Assembly: GCA_903813345.2 (NCBI GenBank)
Contig: CAIIXF020000006.1
Span: 7,552,989-7,616,988, forward strand
DNA: 64,000 nucleotides
Direction of reading: 5' to 3'
Source: Owenia fusiformis
Lineage: Eukaryota > Annelida > Polychaeta > Sabellida > Oweniidae
The notes beneath the pieces were generated by a model, which worked only from the letters and a program-made list of their open reading frames with translations, was not told the DNA's origin and did no database searches. This document shows positions 13,975 to 36,011 of the stretch, piece after piece. The position numbers and the translations under genes are program-made. The first letter of the stretch is position 1. Every line of letters begins with the position of its first letter.

Positions 13975-14700
13975 CTTTATTAAATTTGAAAGTTATACAC
14001 CCTCATAAGGACATGTAAATCACCTTTGAAATCCAAAAATTAAAATATTTGTAAAATATCGACCGCCATATTGTTTATGTTGAGTTTTCTCTAGATACCA
14101 AACTTCAACACGAAATCGAAATCATTAAAATTCAACTAGGTCAATTTACCCAGGATGCATCAAATTTGGCGCGGCTTTTTTGTTTTCCCAGCAAAAATAT
14201 CTGTGAATTTGGTAAGTGCATTATCTATCTTTTTTTCTTGATTTACTCGAGATAACTCTAGCTGTTATTCGATAAAGCGTGAATTGGAATACTGGGACTT
14301 TAAACAACATACAAATTACTGATTCCATGACGATACAGCTGAGATTTGATCACATCAAGTCACTTGCAAAATTGTTTTGATTTTTTTTCCAAAGAAGTTC
14401 AAGAAAATTCATGATGTTCTTTCAGTGAATAGACTATTTTGAACCACTGTAGTCAGACATCTTCAAACCAAAATTTTTCAAATCTGCAGATCCCCTAGGG
14501 GTTTCATTTTCATTTGGAGCTGTGACGTTGTTGTATTGGCCTGACTTTTCTGCCTGTTACGTCTTATTAGCCTAATTTTTGCTTAGGTATCAATGTTACA
14601 GCTTAAATCCTGGGGCTAAAGAACCTATATTCATCATCGCACAGTATTACACTCTGCCTTGTGTAGTCGTATTCGATGACATTTGTAAACAGCAAGTTGC
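13975..14700. other. Upstream region of the minus-strand gene, shared divergent interval with CDC7
   Basis: No gene is seen here. The interval starts upstream of the minus-strand start codon at 13974 and would contain its promoter. The original spacer to CDC7 (start 17299) appears to have been enlarged by insertion of the reverse-transcriptase fragment and the foldback element that follow. Confidence 0.45.
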
Positions 14701-16505
14701 AAGTTACAACATCAGCAAAGCCAATATACTGAACGATCAATTCCAATCAGTATTCTCAAAAGATCCGAGAACTCCATTGCCAGACAAGGGCCCAAGCCCC
14801 CACCCTACGATGCCAGGGATAGATGTCACCCAAGAGGGAGTACTGAAGATGCTGCTTGGCCTGAACCCCAACAAGGCTAGTGGACCTGATGGAATATCTC
14901 CTAGAGTACTGAAGACCCTGGCTAACGAGATATCTCCGTCCTTAACAACCATCATTCAGCGCTCCTTAAACCATGGCAAAGTACCAAAGGATTGGAAGGC
15001 TGCGAACATCGTGCCAGTCTTCAAAAAGGGAGAGCGATACAAGGCATCCAACTACCGACCCGTGTCTCTGACCTGTATCTGTTGCAAGTTGACAGAACAC
15101 ATCATCACTAGCAACATGATGTCATTCCTTGAAACCAAAGGAATACTATATCCTCTACAACACGGTTTTAGGTCGAAAAGGTCATGTGAGACGCAGCTTA
15201 TTGAGTTCTATCATGATCTTGTTTCAGCCAATGATGCCAACAAGCAGATAGACGTTATCATAATGGACTTTGCTAAAGCCTTTGATAAGGTCTCTCACCG
15301 TCATCTTGCTTATAAGCTTGACTACTATGGCATCAGAGGACAAACCAATGCCTGGATCTCTGACTTTCTGTCTGATAGAACCCAGAAAGTCAGTGTGGAT
15401 GGTGCCTCATCTGAAATCGGACAGGTAACATCTGGCGTGCCACAGGGAACGGTATTGGGACCGATATTATTCCTGCTGTATATTAACGACCTCCCAGATA
15501 CTCTACAACATACAACCCTCCGATTATTCGCTGATGACAGCATCATCTACAGAGAAGTTAAGACACCACAAGATGCCACTCTTCTGCAAGAAGATCTGAA
15601 TGCAGCTGTAGAATGGGAGAAAACTTGGCTGATGAAGTTTCATCCTGACAAATGTACTGCATTGTCTGCCAAGTTGAATCCCAAAATCTACAAGTATGAA
15701 ATGAGTGGACACACCTTGGAGCATATACCATCTGCTAGCTACCTTGGTGTTACCTTACAAGACAACCTCAAATGGAACCAGCACATAGACAAGTCTATAT
15801 CCAAGAGCAACCAACTTCTTGGCATGCTGAGAAGACACCTGTGGAAGGCCCCTCGCCACACAAAGCAGATGGCTTACTTTACTCTAGTAAGACCAAGACT
15901 GGAGTATGCTGCTGCTGTATGGGATCCACACACCCAAACCCACATAGCTGCACTAGAAATGGTCCAACGAAGAGCTGCACGCTATGTGATGAATGACTAC
16001 AGCCGTTACAGCTCAGTGACAACAATGCTGAATACACTACAATGGACACCACTTGAAACGAGGAGACAGCAACAACGGTTGACGATGATGTATAAGATCA
16101 AACAACAACTTGTTGCAATCCAACCAGACACATACCTCATGCCTCTCCAGCGCAGATCAAGGACTTCAAATAGTGAGAGCTTCCAGAGGTACAGTTGCAG
16201 GAAGGATGCAATGCTCCATTCCTTTTTCCCACGCACCATACCTGAGTGGAATATACTACCTGACAGCATTGTATTGGCAGAGAGCTTAGACCAGTTCAAG
16301 ACTAGTCTAAGGGATCACTACCTTACACCCATGCCTTAATCTTATACTGTCTTTTAACCTATTGTTTTAGCTTTTTATTACCTAACACTGTTTTTAGCTC
16401 ATGAACTTGTGTTGATGTTCATGTTTTAACTTTCTCGTACTAACCCGCGATATAATGATCAGTAAAATTGATCAATCGTGTATCCAAATGATGATGATGA
16501 TGAAC
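14700..16505 (+). mobile_element. 5'-truncated non-LTR retrotransposon (CR1/Jockey-like)
   Basis: A reverse-transcriptase ORF without the upstream endonuclease is followed by a short 3' UTR and a (ATG)n microsatellite tail at about 16487-16503. This structure is typical of 5'-truncated CR1/Jockey-group insertions. The exact 5' junction is not visible; family-like protein sequence begins near 14702. The insertion lies between the two divergent genes. Confidence 0.85.
14702..16339 (+). CDS. Reverse transcriptase of a CR1/Jockey-like retrotransposon, uninterrupted fragment
   Basis: An open frame of about 545 residues matches the reverse-transcriptase core of non-LTR elements. It shows N-K-A-S-G-P-D-G-I near 14868, N-Y-R-P-V-S-L-T, the first catalytic block D-F-A-K-A-F-D near 15268, S-G-V-P-Q-G-T-V-L-G-P, and the active-site F-A-D-D box near 15530. 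It also shows Y-L-G-V and the C-terminal region with V-Q-R-R-A-A-R typical of this group. It would copy element RNA at a nicked target. There is no stop or frameshift up to the TAA at 16337. The endonuclease domain and a proper start codon are missing, so it is a dead-on-arrival copy, but recent enough to have kept its frame. Codon use and GC content are higher than in the surrounding DNA, as expected for an inserted sequence. Confidence 0.9.
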   Translation, partial: SYNISKANILNDQFQSVFSKDPRTPLPDKGPSPHPTMPGIDVTQEGVLKMLLGLNPNKASGPDGISPRVLKTLANEISPSLTTIIQRSLNHGKVPKDWKAANIVPVFKKGERYKASNYRPVSLTCICCKLTEHIITSNMMSFLETKGILYPLQHGFRSKRSCETQLIEFYHDLVSANDANKQIDVIIMDFAKAFDKVSHRHLAYKLDYYGIRGQTNAWISDFLSDRTQKVSVDGASSEIGQVTSGVPQGTVLGPILFLLYINDLPDTLQHTTLRLFADDSIIYREVKTPQDATLLQEDLNAAVEWEKTWLMKFHPDKCTALSAKLNPKIYKYEMSGHTLEHIPSASYLGVTLQDNLKWNQHIDKSISKSNQLLGMLRRHLWKAPRHTKQMAYFTLVRPRLEYAAAVWDPHTQTHIAALEMVQRRAARYVMNDYSRYSSVTTMLNTLQWTPLETRRQQQRLTMMYKIKQQLVAIQPDTYLMPLQRRSRTSNSESFQRYSCRKDAMLHSFFPRTIPEWNILPDSIVLAESLDQFKTSLRDHYLTPMP

Positions 16506-16506
16506 A

Positions 16507-17060
16507 GGTCATCTTATCCCGTACCAGGACTAAATAGTCCTGCATTGAGAGCATTCTTTTGCCTGTACGATTACAACTTGGGAGAATTATCTACGCCCCT
16601 AAGATACCTACTTCAATTGATTCCTGGGTATTTTAGCATTCTTTTCGTGTAGTTGAATCCACAATTGTCTGGGTATATTGGCAGAACGGGAACATTTTTC
16701 TTTTTCATCGAGAGATATTCCATCACTTTCCAAGATGGCGGTTGGATTTAAAAGGGGAATCCCCTTTTGACTGACCCGGAAGTGGCCCGGAAGTACCAAA
16801 AATGGAGGAATTTGACGGTTAAAATAAGTTAAATATTACACGCAAATATTGTGATTAAAAACAAAAATTTCTTTATTCTGCCGATAAACCCAGACAATTG
16901 TGGATTCAACTACAAGAAAAGAATGCAAACATACCAAGGAATCTATTGAAATAGGTATCTTAAGTGTTAAAAGCGTAGAAAATTCTCCCATGTTGTAATC
17001 GTACAGGCAAAAGAATGCTCTCAATGCAGGACTATAGTCCTGGCACGGGATAAAGGTCAT
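16507..17060. repeat. Foldback element, ~195-bp inverted arms with ~165-bp spacer
   Basis: The left arm (about 16507-16700) is repeated inverted at about 16862-17060. Both contain the inverse of blocks such as GCATTGAGAGCATTC, TTGCCTGTACGATTACAAC and GAATCCACAATTGTCTGGGT. The spacer contains a small palindrome, AAAAGGGGAATCCCCTTTT, near 16751-16769. The element ends about 240 bp upstream of the CDC7 start codon. Confidence 0.85.
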
Positions 17061-17298
17061 CCATCGTTGTGGTTCACCACCACGCTCCATTAAATACTAA
17101 ACCACGAAAAGAAAAGTCTACTAAAATACACCCGTACCTTCTATCCCCAAATGTTCCATACATTATCAGCATTTATTGGCCATATTCTGTAATGTTTCGG
17201 GGAACAGCAGATACATATGTACCTTCTCATCAAATCAAAACATATTTTTTTCTTTCTCTTCCAGCCAATACATACAGTAGATAAGGATACAGTCTAGA

Positions 17299-23372
<6,074 letters not shown>

Positions 23373-23869
23373 TGTCTGGTGTTAAAGGTTAAAGAAATAT
23401 ACAATGTTGATGAGGTTCTTTAAGCCACACACCAATTGTCAGTTATTATCAGGACAATACTTTTCAATCCAATGTATAAAAATCTTGTTTTTCTACAATG
23501 ACTCACAATCTTCTCAATTTTACAAGGCTATGTAGGATGTACATCAATGGCACTATTAGATTATATGAAAAACATTAGAACGTATAAAGGTGAATGTCAA
23601 ACCATAAAACCATTTGTGTGTCTTAGTATAATGTAAGTGGTACTTGCTGAAGCATGATTTAATTCATTTACCTATGTTATTCTACCTGTTAGTAGTATTA
23701 TATTGTTATCTAGAGTGAGTAATGTATTTTTCTTGCATATAGAGTTTCAAAAAAGTCTCAAATCAAGTCCCTGTCATCCCTCTCTACCCGGAATGTGCCT
23801 GGGAGAGAGATAAGGGAGTACAAGGTCTTGATCAAACCAAGGGACGAAATATATAATTACTATTTTAGT

Positions 23870-24020
23870 GAAATTCATCTTCAATGTATTTCATAGAAAC
23901 ATATTTTTAGATAAATATAATTTTACCTAAAACAATACATACAAGGTTGTTTTGCCTTCAGTTTTGCATTTCAAGCCCAATGTAAACCCTTAGAATGAGC
24001 ATCTGTTCATATGGATGATT
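23870..24020 (+). repeat. Repeat shared between the 3' flanks of CDC7 and the sulfotransferase gene
   Basis: This segment contains GTATTTCATAGAAACATATT, TTACCTAAAACAATACATAC and TTTTGCCTTCAGTTTT. It recurs in the same orientation at about 30658-30840, downstream of the sulfotransferase stop. The copies differ by small indels. Confidence 0.75.
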
Positions 24021-24668
24021 TCAGAACCATAGCGAACTGCTGTATTTTTTTAAAACTGGCACCCATTTTAGGTTGGCAAACTTACAGATTTAAAATTTTC
24101 AGGAAAAAAATATGACAATTATACAGATTGCCTGTGAAATTTATCATTGGACCTATATGTAAACATGTGTTCTTTGTTGCAGTACATTTTCAATTCAATT
24201 GAGTATTATTCAGTTACTGTTCCTTCTTGTCATTTGTCACTTGGTTGTACTCTGGGGTGTTTTGACATTACAAAAATACCTAGGATTGAAATTTTACCGA
24301 GGTGAAACTGAATGACATTATAATCAGTTTATCGAGTAATTTTTTTATCGAAAAAGGGAACAAACTTCAAAAGAAATTTGAGACAAAAATTCTGGCTGAG
24401 AAAACTACCTCATTTGTTTCAAAGTAGATATAAGCCTTGGCAATTTGTATTGTATCTTTATGTTTCAATAACAACTCACTGTAAACCTACAAGGCCTAAA
24501 CTGTGCAATTCGCTTGTCACTGGTAGAAAGCCATTAATCACACATCTGGTGTTCTTGCACATGCATAGTGGTAATTAAAGCTGTCTTAGAAAATATGGCT
24601 GTGGTGTTTGAAGGCTATGTCATGATGTCCGGTAAGCTTGAAATCTATGATTTCTACCTATGTTTCTC

Positions 24669-24902
24669 CACTGGCGGATTAGGGGGGGGGGGCCCAGAAA
24701 AAAAAATTGGGCCCAAAAGAAATTTTGGGCCAAAAAAGGGCTTCAGGCCCAAAAAATGTGCCTTTTAGGTCATTACTTGGCCTTTTAAGGCCTTATTTTT
24801 TAATTTCAGGCCAAAAAATTTTTCCCGCTCAAGCGCGGACGTTTTTTTCTCTGACCTGAAATTTGGGCCCCCCCCCTTGTTGGTTCCCAGATCCGCCCCA
24901 GT
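24669..24902. repeat. G/C-run MITE family, copy 1
   Basis: The ends are CACTGGCGGATTAGGGGGG and the near-inverse CCCAGATCCGCCCCAGT. The inside is built of short repeats of GGGCC/GGCCC, AAAATTT and AAGGCCTT. A second copy in opposite orientation lies at 41350-41681 and a partial one at 56050-56170. Ends of the form CAGTGGCGGAT are common on hAT-type MITEs; that assignment is an inference. Confidence 0.75.
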
Positions 24903-25926
24903 TCTCTGTCTAGACTTGGCACCTAATTATCTTATGATATTAAAGACTTGCTGAATCATATTTATTTGGTCATTATGTTCCTATTTTAAAGGTATCAGTC
25001 AATATAAAATAGATCTTTTCTACATTTTTGAGTGTACTTTTCCTTCCTATTTTCTATATTTTCCTGATTTTTTACTTTAGAACCTTTTTTACAGATAGAA
25101 ACACTGATGTATTATGAAACAATATCAGTTGAACAAAAGTGTACATTATTTTGTTTAAAGAAGATATTGTCCTTTTAATTGAATAGGTGTTGGCCAAAAT
25201 TGATATTTTTAGCATTGATTTGAATAGGCAACTTTGAGCTGCTGCATGCAGAAAATAAGTGAAATGTCAAAGGAAAAAAAAAATAATGTAGAAAAATGGT
25301 TTAGATGAGTAGAAAGAGGAGACTTCTAGGTAAAAAAAAACATCAAAAAATTAGAGATTTCAAAAATCAGAAACTATAAGAAAAATAACTTTTCATACAC
25401 ATTTGTACAAAAATTAAAATTTTGTTTATATGCAAGTGTTACAATGGAATGTGTTAAAATCAAGTTGATTATGATAAGAGTTCATAGACATTTTTTACAT
25501 CTCTGCATTTATAATTGATCATGCTTTTAAATTATAGTAAAAGTTTGAGTTTCTAAGTAAGTTTAAATGAGTAATTACATGAAAAGTGAATGCGGTTTAA
25601 TTAACCAAAAGTGGTTTCAGCATTTAGTTTCTACAGTGGAAGGCTACTTGACCTTCTAGTAAACAAAGCTGAACTGGATACTAGGGTCATCAACACCAGC
25701 TTGACAAGCGAACTGCAGGCTTAGGTTTACAGTGAACTGTACAGGGCTATCTTTATATCAACACATGTATAACAGACTGTAGGCAATGTGGCATGAACAT
25801 GATTTTCAGAGTACCATTATCTAGGTGTATACAAATAATACACACTTACCACAGATTTACATTTGTTTGCACATATTGAACACATATGCTGCACACGAAC
25901 ACAAGTCCCATAATTTAAAATTTAAA

Positions 25927-30403
<4,477 letters not shown>

Positions 30404-30657
30404 CATAGTCATGAGTCAATATCAAGACCAATACTAGTGCAGTTGATATGAAATTAGAGACACAATTTTAAATTGATATACTAATAATATTGACAAAATT
30501 CTGTAAAAAAAACATTAAAATCTCTCACCAGATTTACACAGAGTACAATCAGTTCAGGCATGTATTGGCACTTTTGACCAAAGTCTTAAATTCAAATCAC
30601 CATCTCTTGTTAGTATATAGATTATGTCTAAACTAAACAAAATTATCTAACAACATT

Positions 30658-30840
30658 TTGTGAAATTCATATCCACTGTATTTCATAGAAACATATTTTT
30701 AGATAAAATATAACTTTACCTAAAACAATACATACTTTAGTTTTGTTTTGCCTTCAGTTTTACTCAGAGGCCAGTGAGTTTAAAGCCCAATGAATAATCC
30801 CAAGAAATATGCACATCAATACTCATTTGAATGATTTTAT
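30658..30840 (+). repeat. Second copy of the repeat found downstream of CDC7
   Basis: It shares GTATTTCATAGAAACATATT, TTACCTAAAACAATACATAC and TTTTGCCTTCAGTTTT with 23870-24020, in the same orientation. It begins about 255 bp after the sulfotransferase stop codon, so it may be part of the 3' UTR. Confidence 0.75.
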
Positions 30841-31758
30841 GAATGAGTGATCTATCTACAACAGTTATTGTCACATATGCTGTTATGTTTTTGCACTAAC
30901 ACCATGTTATTGCTGAGGATTAACAATTATAAATTAATTACTTATCATTACATGTTGGATGTTTTGAGTTGCTTGTGTAATATGTATTTCACAGAGGAAT
31001 GGCTTTATGACATTTACAGATTTATGGGCTGCCATGTTTTCCTGGGTTTGTCATAAAGACTGTTTTCCATATTTTAAACTCAACAAAATACCCACATCCA
31101 AGAGATACTCTACATATGACCTATAACCCCAATACAAAATTTTGCTATTAAAATAGATTAATATTAATTCAAGGAACAATATTATACAAATAGTGACTGC
31201 CATTGAGGGAAATTATGCAAATTATCTTTTTGTCAGGATATTCCTGAGGGGAAAATTCTTACACTATTTTCCCAACATGTGTCAATCACTATTTGTTTTA
31301 TTATATGCCCATACTCTGTGAAGAAAAACAAAATAAGAAGTCTTTCAGTTTCAACATTAAATGGGAAGATAAAAAGTATCAAAAACTGGTCACATGATGA
31401 AACTGGTCATTAGTAGTTTCATCTTCAATTTAGGACTTTCCAAGGAATTAGTTCATCTATTTCATATTATGTGACCATATATGAAATGATTGTATGTCAT
31501 CCCTCGATTATAATAACAAACAGTAAATGGCAATATCTTATTACACTTTTCATCAAATGGCAACCATAGACAACCATGTTGTAAAGAGAATCATACTTTA
31601 GTCAGGAAATTAGCATTGCCACAGTATATAAAGCCCTTATGCCACTCATAAACAATACATTGTATTTTAATAAAATAGTTCAAATCAGTTTTTGTGTCTC
31701 ATTTCTCCAAAAGAAATTACATGTACTAGTCAAATCACTAATGGGTTTCTAACATGGT
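30841..31758. other. Intergenic, nothing recognised
   Basis: A/T-rich sequence downstream of the sulfotransferase gene. An AATAAA at about 31669 could serve as a distal polyadenylation signal, but nothing else supports that. No gene, array or inverted repeat was recognised. Confidence 0.4.
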
Positions 31759-34700
31759 GATAGTTCGCGATCATATATATTCTTAGATTTTCGGCACACA
31801 GACTAATATGGACATTCTAAAAATTTTGATCCGCATTGCCAAGCGCGAATCGCACTCCTTCATGGTGAAAATTCAAGATGGCCGCCAAAATTATCGTCAA
31901 ATATGTATATTTTTTTGATAATTTTTTTTACTGCCTTTATTTCAATAAAATGTGATAAATTAATGTCTTCAGGTATTATCTAATAATATTCCTACCAAAT
32001 GAATTTTTTATTAAGTATAAACATAAGAAATAATATATAAATAATTTAATAGCGCCATCTTTTGATAAAATTATACCAAAATTGACGTCAAAATAACAAA
32101 CATTTCCCTTATTCACTGCTTCTTTTCAATAAAATTTGACAAGTTTATATCTTATCAAGGCTTACTGATAATATTCAACATATATCCGTAAAAATATTTC
32201 ATTATAATCAATAAAGAAGAGTGTTGGGCAGCCCTACCTATAGGTATATATGCATTGAACTGCTCTGAAACATAAATTAATGATTATTATTTTATTCATG
32301 CTGACCCAATTTACTTATTCTTAAATAACTGTTATCTGTAATGAAAATGTTAGATTTTCGGCACACAGACTAATATGGATATTTTAAAGATCTCAATCCG
32401 CATTGCCAAGCATGATTCTCACTCCTTAAAATTCAAGATGGCCGCCAAAATAATCGTCAAATAAGAATATTTTTTTGATAATTTTCTGCTTTTATTTCAA
32501 TAAAATGTGATAAATTAGTGTCTTCAGTTATTATTTAATAATATTCCCACCAAACAGTTTTTTATTAAGTATAAATATAAGAAATTGCTCTTACAGCACC
32601 ACCTTTTGGTAAAATTATACCAAAATTAACGTCAAAATAATAAACAATTTCCTTATTAACTTCTTCTTTTCAATAAAATTTGACAAGTTTATATTTTATC
32701 AATGCTTAGTGATAACATTCAACATATATCTGTTAAAATATTGCATTATAACCAATAAAGAAGAGTGTTGTGCAGCCCCACCTATAGGTATATGCATTAA
32801 ACTGAAACATAAATTAATAATTATTATTATTTTATTCATGCTGACCCAATTTGTTTATTCTTAAGTAACTGTTATCTGGAATAAAAATGTTAGCGTTTCT
32901 AGATTCAACAACATGTAAGTTGTAGAAAGTAGAAATGAGAGTTATATGAAGGGGGAGGGGGTATGTAAGTGGGGATAAGGTTTGTGGGTATATATTGAGG
33001 CATGTCACCCATCTTGATTTTCTGTGTGTTTCTGCACTCTGAAGTATAACAGAACTGTATTACAATTTTCTTCATTTTAGTTATATTGAAGTCAGTTTAA
33101 AGTCTAATATTCATTGTCTCTCATGTTGACGTGTATAAAGTCAACAAATTATATCAACCCAGACCAAACACCTGTACTTGCTGCCGAACAGCCCCTCTTT
33201 GCACTGTTCAAGCAGTTATAGTGGACAATGGCAAGAGATGGGAGAAAAAACGAAGCTGATAAGGATACTTGGTGGAATACACACTGAGATGGGAGCATTT
33301 CACATCTTTGGCAATCTATGAGAGAACCCTGGATGGATAATCTCCCTCTCTCAAGCTGGCATAGCCACATCTGGTACAGCTGATTCCTTTATCAAAGTTA
33401 ACCAACTCGCACTAACTTGCAGAGCACATCTTATTTCTGCCTGTAGTTTTTATATTCTTGACAAAAAAGCCTGTGAGACACATTGTTTGTGCTGTGATAT
33501 CGATGAATAACCTCAGTTTGAGTTGGATGACTGGGTGAAAAAACAGTCCCAGCTGAATGGCTCTTCCCAATTTAAGTTCTGGTCGATGGTAATGGATCTT
33601 AAACTTTTGAGAGGGCAACTTCAGCCTATACAAAGATACCCTTTCTGAGTTGTTGCCATGCCTTTTTATACTCAATCACACAAACTAGTCAAGGTGGCTA
33701 CCAGTTCATATCCGTGACATGAACCAATTTAATGCAACACACCAATCAGTGCTTGGTGAATTCATTAAGGGAAACTAAACTGACTAAAACAACAAGGCAC
33801 ATGACATGAACGAAATCATACCATCTAGATATTGTTTTGGACAGTTATGAAACTACATGTAACAGTTTAGAGTCTGGTATAAGAAATAAGAGAGGAAACA
33901 GTAAAAGGAGGCATATTTATCCTGAAAATTCCCTACCTAGAAACTGGCAAGATTGTTTGTGCTTGGAGTAAAACAAGAGAGAACTGTTTCAAATCCTTAC
34001 TGCAAATGTGAGCAATATAATTATTCATGAACGAAAAAGACTTCTCGCAACCTTTGATCAGGATGTCATGTGTCAATCCACAAAAACAATCCACCAAAGA
34101 CAAATAACCTTGCACACAATCAACACATTTTTTCTGAATGAACCAAATGAATATGAGTTGGATTTGACAAGGGGAGACAGTTCAGATACTTGGCAGCACA
34201 TGAAATGGCGAATTCCATTGGGCCTCAAAAAGTCTATGTCTGCCATTATTCCACTCATTGACAAGTTACACCTGGATTTCATGGAAGCAGGGGCAGAATT
34301 ATAGCATGGGACAGGTGAAGCTCATTTTCACAACTGATGAATGCATTCCTCAGTCTAATAGATGATCCTTTATTAATGTTATGTTGCTGTATGATAAATT
34401 CAGCAATGACACCTCAATCAACACTGCAAGAAAGAATACATTTTTACAGAAGACTACTTCATTATTGACCACATTCCTCCAACAGCTGACGCCTTAATGC
34501 AACACTGCAAGGGAGCATTGTACCAAGGTGTGCATATCTGGGGTCAGTTTAACAAACCAAGTCCTATCATTCCCCGGGTATCATTCCATCTCCAAAGAAC
34601 TGGGGCTGGAGAACAGAGCCAAGAGACAACACTCAGAAGCCACACAGGACTACCTTAAAGCAGATGGCTGATGCTAGTCAACCATTGGTAAAGTGTGGTT

Positions 34701-35550
34701 GTCAGAAGCAGTGTTTCCCATGAAGATGTACCATGTACAAGCTTGAAGGCTACTCTAGTAAGCACATCATTGTGTGCCTGCAATGGAGAGTATTCATTAG
34801 AATGACTAAAGTAAGGGTTTAAATATGGTAATACTAGGCCTATATAAGATGCAAGATACCCCCTATCTCCCCCCCCCCCAAAAAATTTATATGGTTGACA
34901 TCTTAGAGTTGGCATTCTACTGTAAAATAATACTATAGAATATTTTTTTATTATGCATGGTACATGATACAGATCAAATCTTGGCTCTCCAAACTATTAC
35001 ATGCTTCCTTCAACAGTTCAATATATTATAAAACACAGTTTTGATTTTGAACAATTTCACCAATAGGTGGCGCTATGGGAGACATTCTTCATTATGTGTT
35101 TATCTAAATATTGTTTGGAAAGGAATCAGTTTCTACTAAAACATACAAACCTAATATATTCTGATGGAGGATGGAGATATGATAGGTACAGTACTACAGT
35201 ATATATGAAATATACATATTTTAATGATTTATCGAAAATTTGGACGAAATCTTAAAAATGGGGGGAATGAACAACCAAAATCTTCTTTTTTGATAATCTA
35301 AATATTTTTCAGGGTAGAATTATTATAAATTGATGTTGAAATATACTAATTAACCACATTTTATTGAAAAAAAGGAATGAAAAAAATTATCAAATGAATA
35401 TTATATAATTGTCGGCAATTTTGGCGGCCATCTTGGATTTTCACCAAGAAGGAGTGCGAACCGCGCTTGGCAATGCGGATCAAAATTTTTAGAATGTCCA
35501 TATTAGTCTATGTGCCAAAAATCTAAGAATATATATGATCGCGAACTATC
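31759..35550. mobile_element. 3.8-kb DNA-transposon-like element with ~130-bp inverted termini
   Basis: The left end begins GATAGTTCGCGATCATATAT and continues to about 31890. The right end (about 35420-35550) is its inverse with few mismatches, including the blocks TTGGCAATGCGGATCAAAAT and AATGTCCATATTAGTCT. If the element begins at GTTCGCG, a TA target duplication is possible. The left ~560 bp is duplicated in tandem (31785-32351 and 32352-32895). The centre holds a decayed coding region (33160-34660), and no recognisable transposase motif was found. It lies between the sulfotransferase and UCHL5 genes. Confidence 0.85.
33160..34660 (+). pseudogene. Decayed coding region inside the 3.8-kb element; uncharacterised repeated protein family
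   Basis: No long ORF survives, but plus-strand fragments in order read as one broken protein: L-G-G-I-H-T-E-M-G-A-F-H near 33268, A-G-I-A-T-S-G-T-A-D-S-F near 33357, E-G-N-F-S-L-Y-K-D-T-L near 33612, R-W-L-P-V-H-I-R-D-M near 33691, a 98-codon open piece at 34008-34304, and P-P-T-A-D-A-L-M-Q-H-C-K near 34475. From memory, these blocks resemble a family of long uncharacterised proteins present in many copies in marine invertebrate genomes. That match was not verified. Frameshifts and stops separate the blocks. The position between long inverted termini suggests the gene was cargo of, or encoded by, the element. Confidence 0.55.
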
Positions 35551-36011
35551 GAGCCATTATTGACTGGGCTATACACCGATATTGAAGTTTACTGTCCAGC
35601 TGAACACTCATTTATTGACAAATCTAGAGTTTGGCAAATATCTGAAATGTCCTTCAGTTTTCTTGTACTGTATAATTATTTGATCATAAAATAGGGAATA
35701 AATATGATCAAATAATATACAATGTCACGTATGCCATCTTCAGTACTTCATGGCACAATCTGATTAACTAAGATAGATATTGTGTCCATTTTTGAAAATA
35801 AATAAATAATGAAGAATGTAATATACAGGGTGCATCATAAGGGTTGTAGATCTGTAGTTCAATAACCATAGTTCCTACATTCATGTTTGTTGAAAAAATA
35901 AGATGGCCCAGATCAAAGGTAACTAACTCCAGGCTGGCACTTTAAGTCGCTCCCTGGTTGTTGTGCATGTCCAATGTCCATGATTTCAGTGAACTGAGGT
36001 GAAGCATTATG
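35551..36011. other. 3' flank of UCHL5
   Basis: No gene is seen. A single ACAGGGTGCATCATAAGGG end near 35826 resembles the Tc1/mariner-type MITE ends elsewhere in the window, but no matching inverted end was found. The UCHL5 3' UTR lies here on the minus strand. Confidence 0.4.

Larger units (their letters stand above)
23373..25926. other. CDC7 3' flank and intergenic region before the sulfotransferase gene
   Basis: This is intergenic sequence without a recognisable gene. It contains a segment shared with the sulfotransferase 3' flank (about 23870-24020) and a G/C-homopolymer MITE (24669-24902). The remainder is A/T-rich, apparently unique sequence. The 5' UTR and promoter of the sulfotransferase gene should lie near its right end. 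Confidence 0.5.

Noticed and set aside
32949-32990. G-quadruplex (GGGGGAGGGGG...GGGG)
   Set aside because: It lacks four regular G-tracts with short loops, and nothing nearby suggests a role.
35826-35850. Another ACAGGGTG MITE
   Set aside because: Only one end is present; no inverted partner was found within 1 kb.
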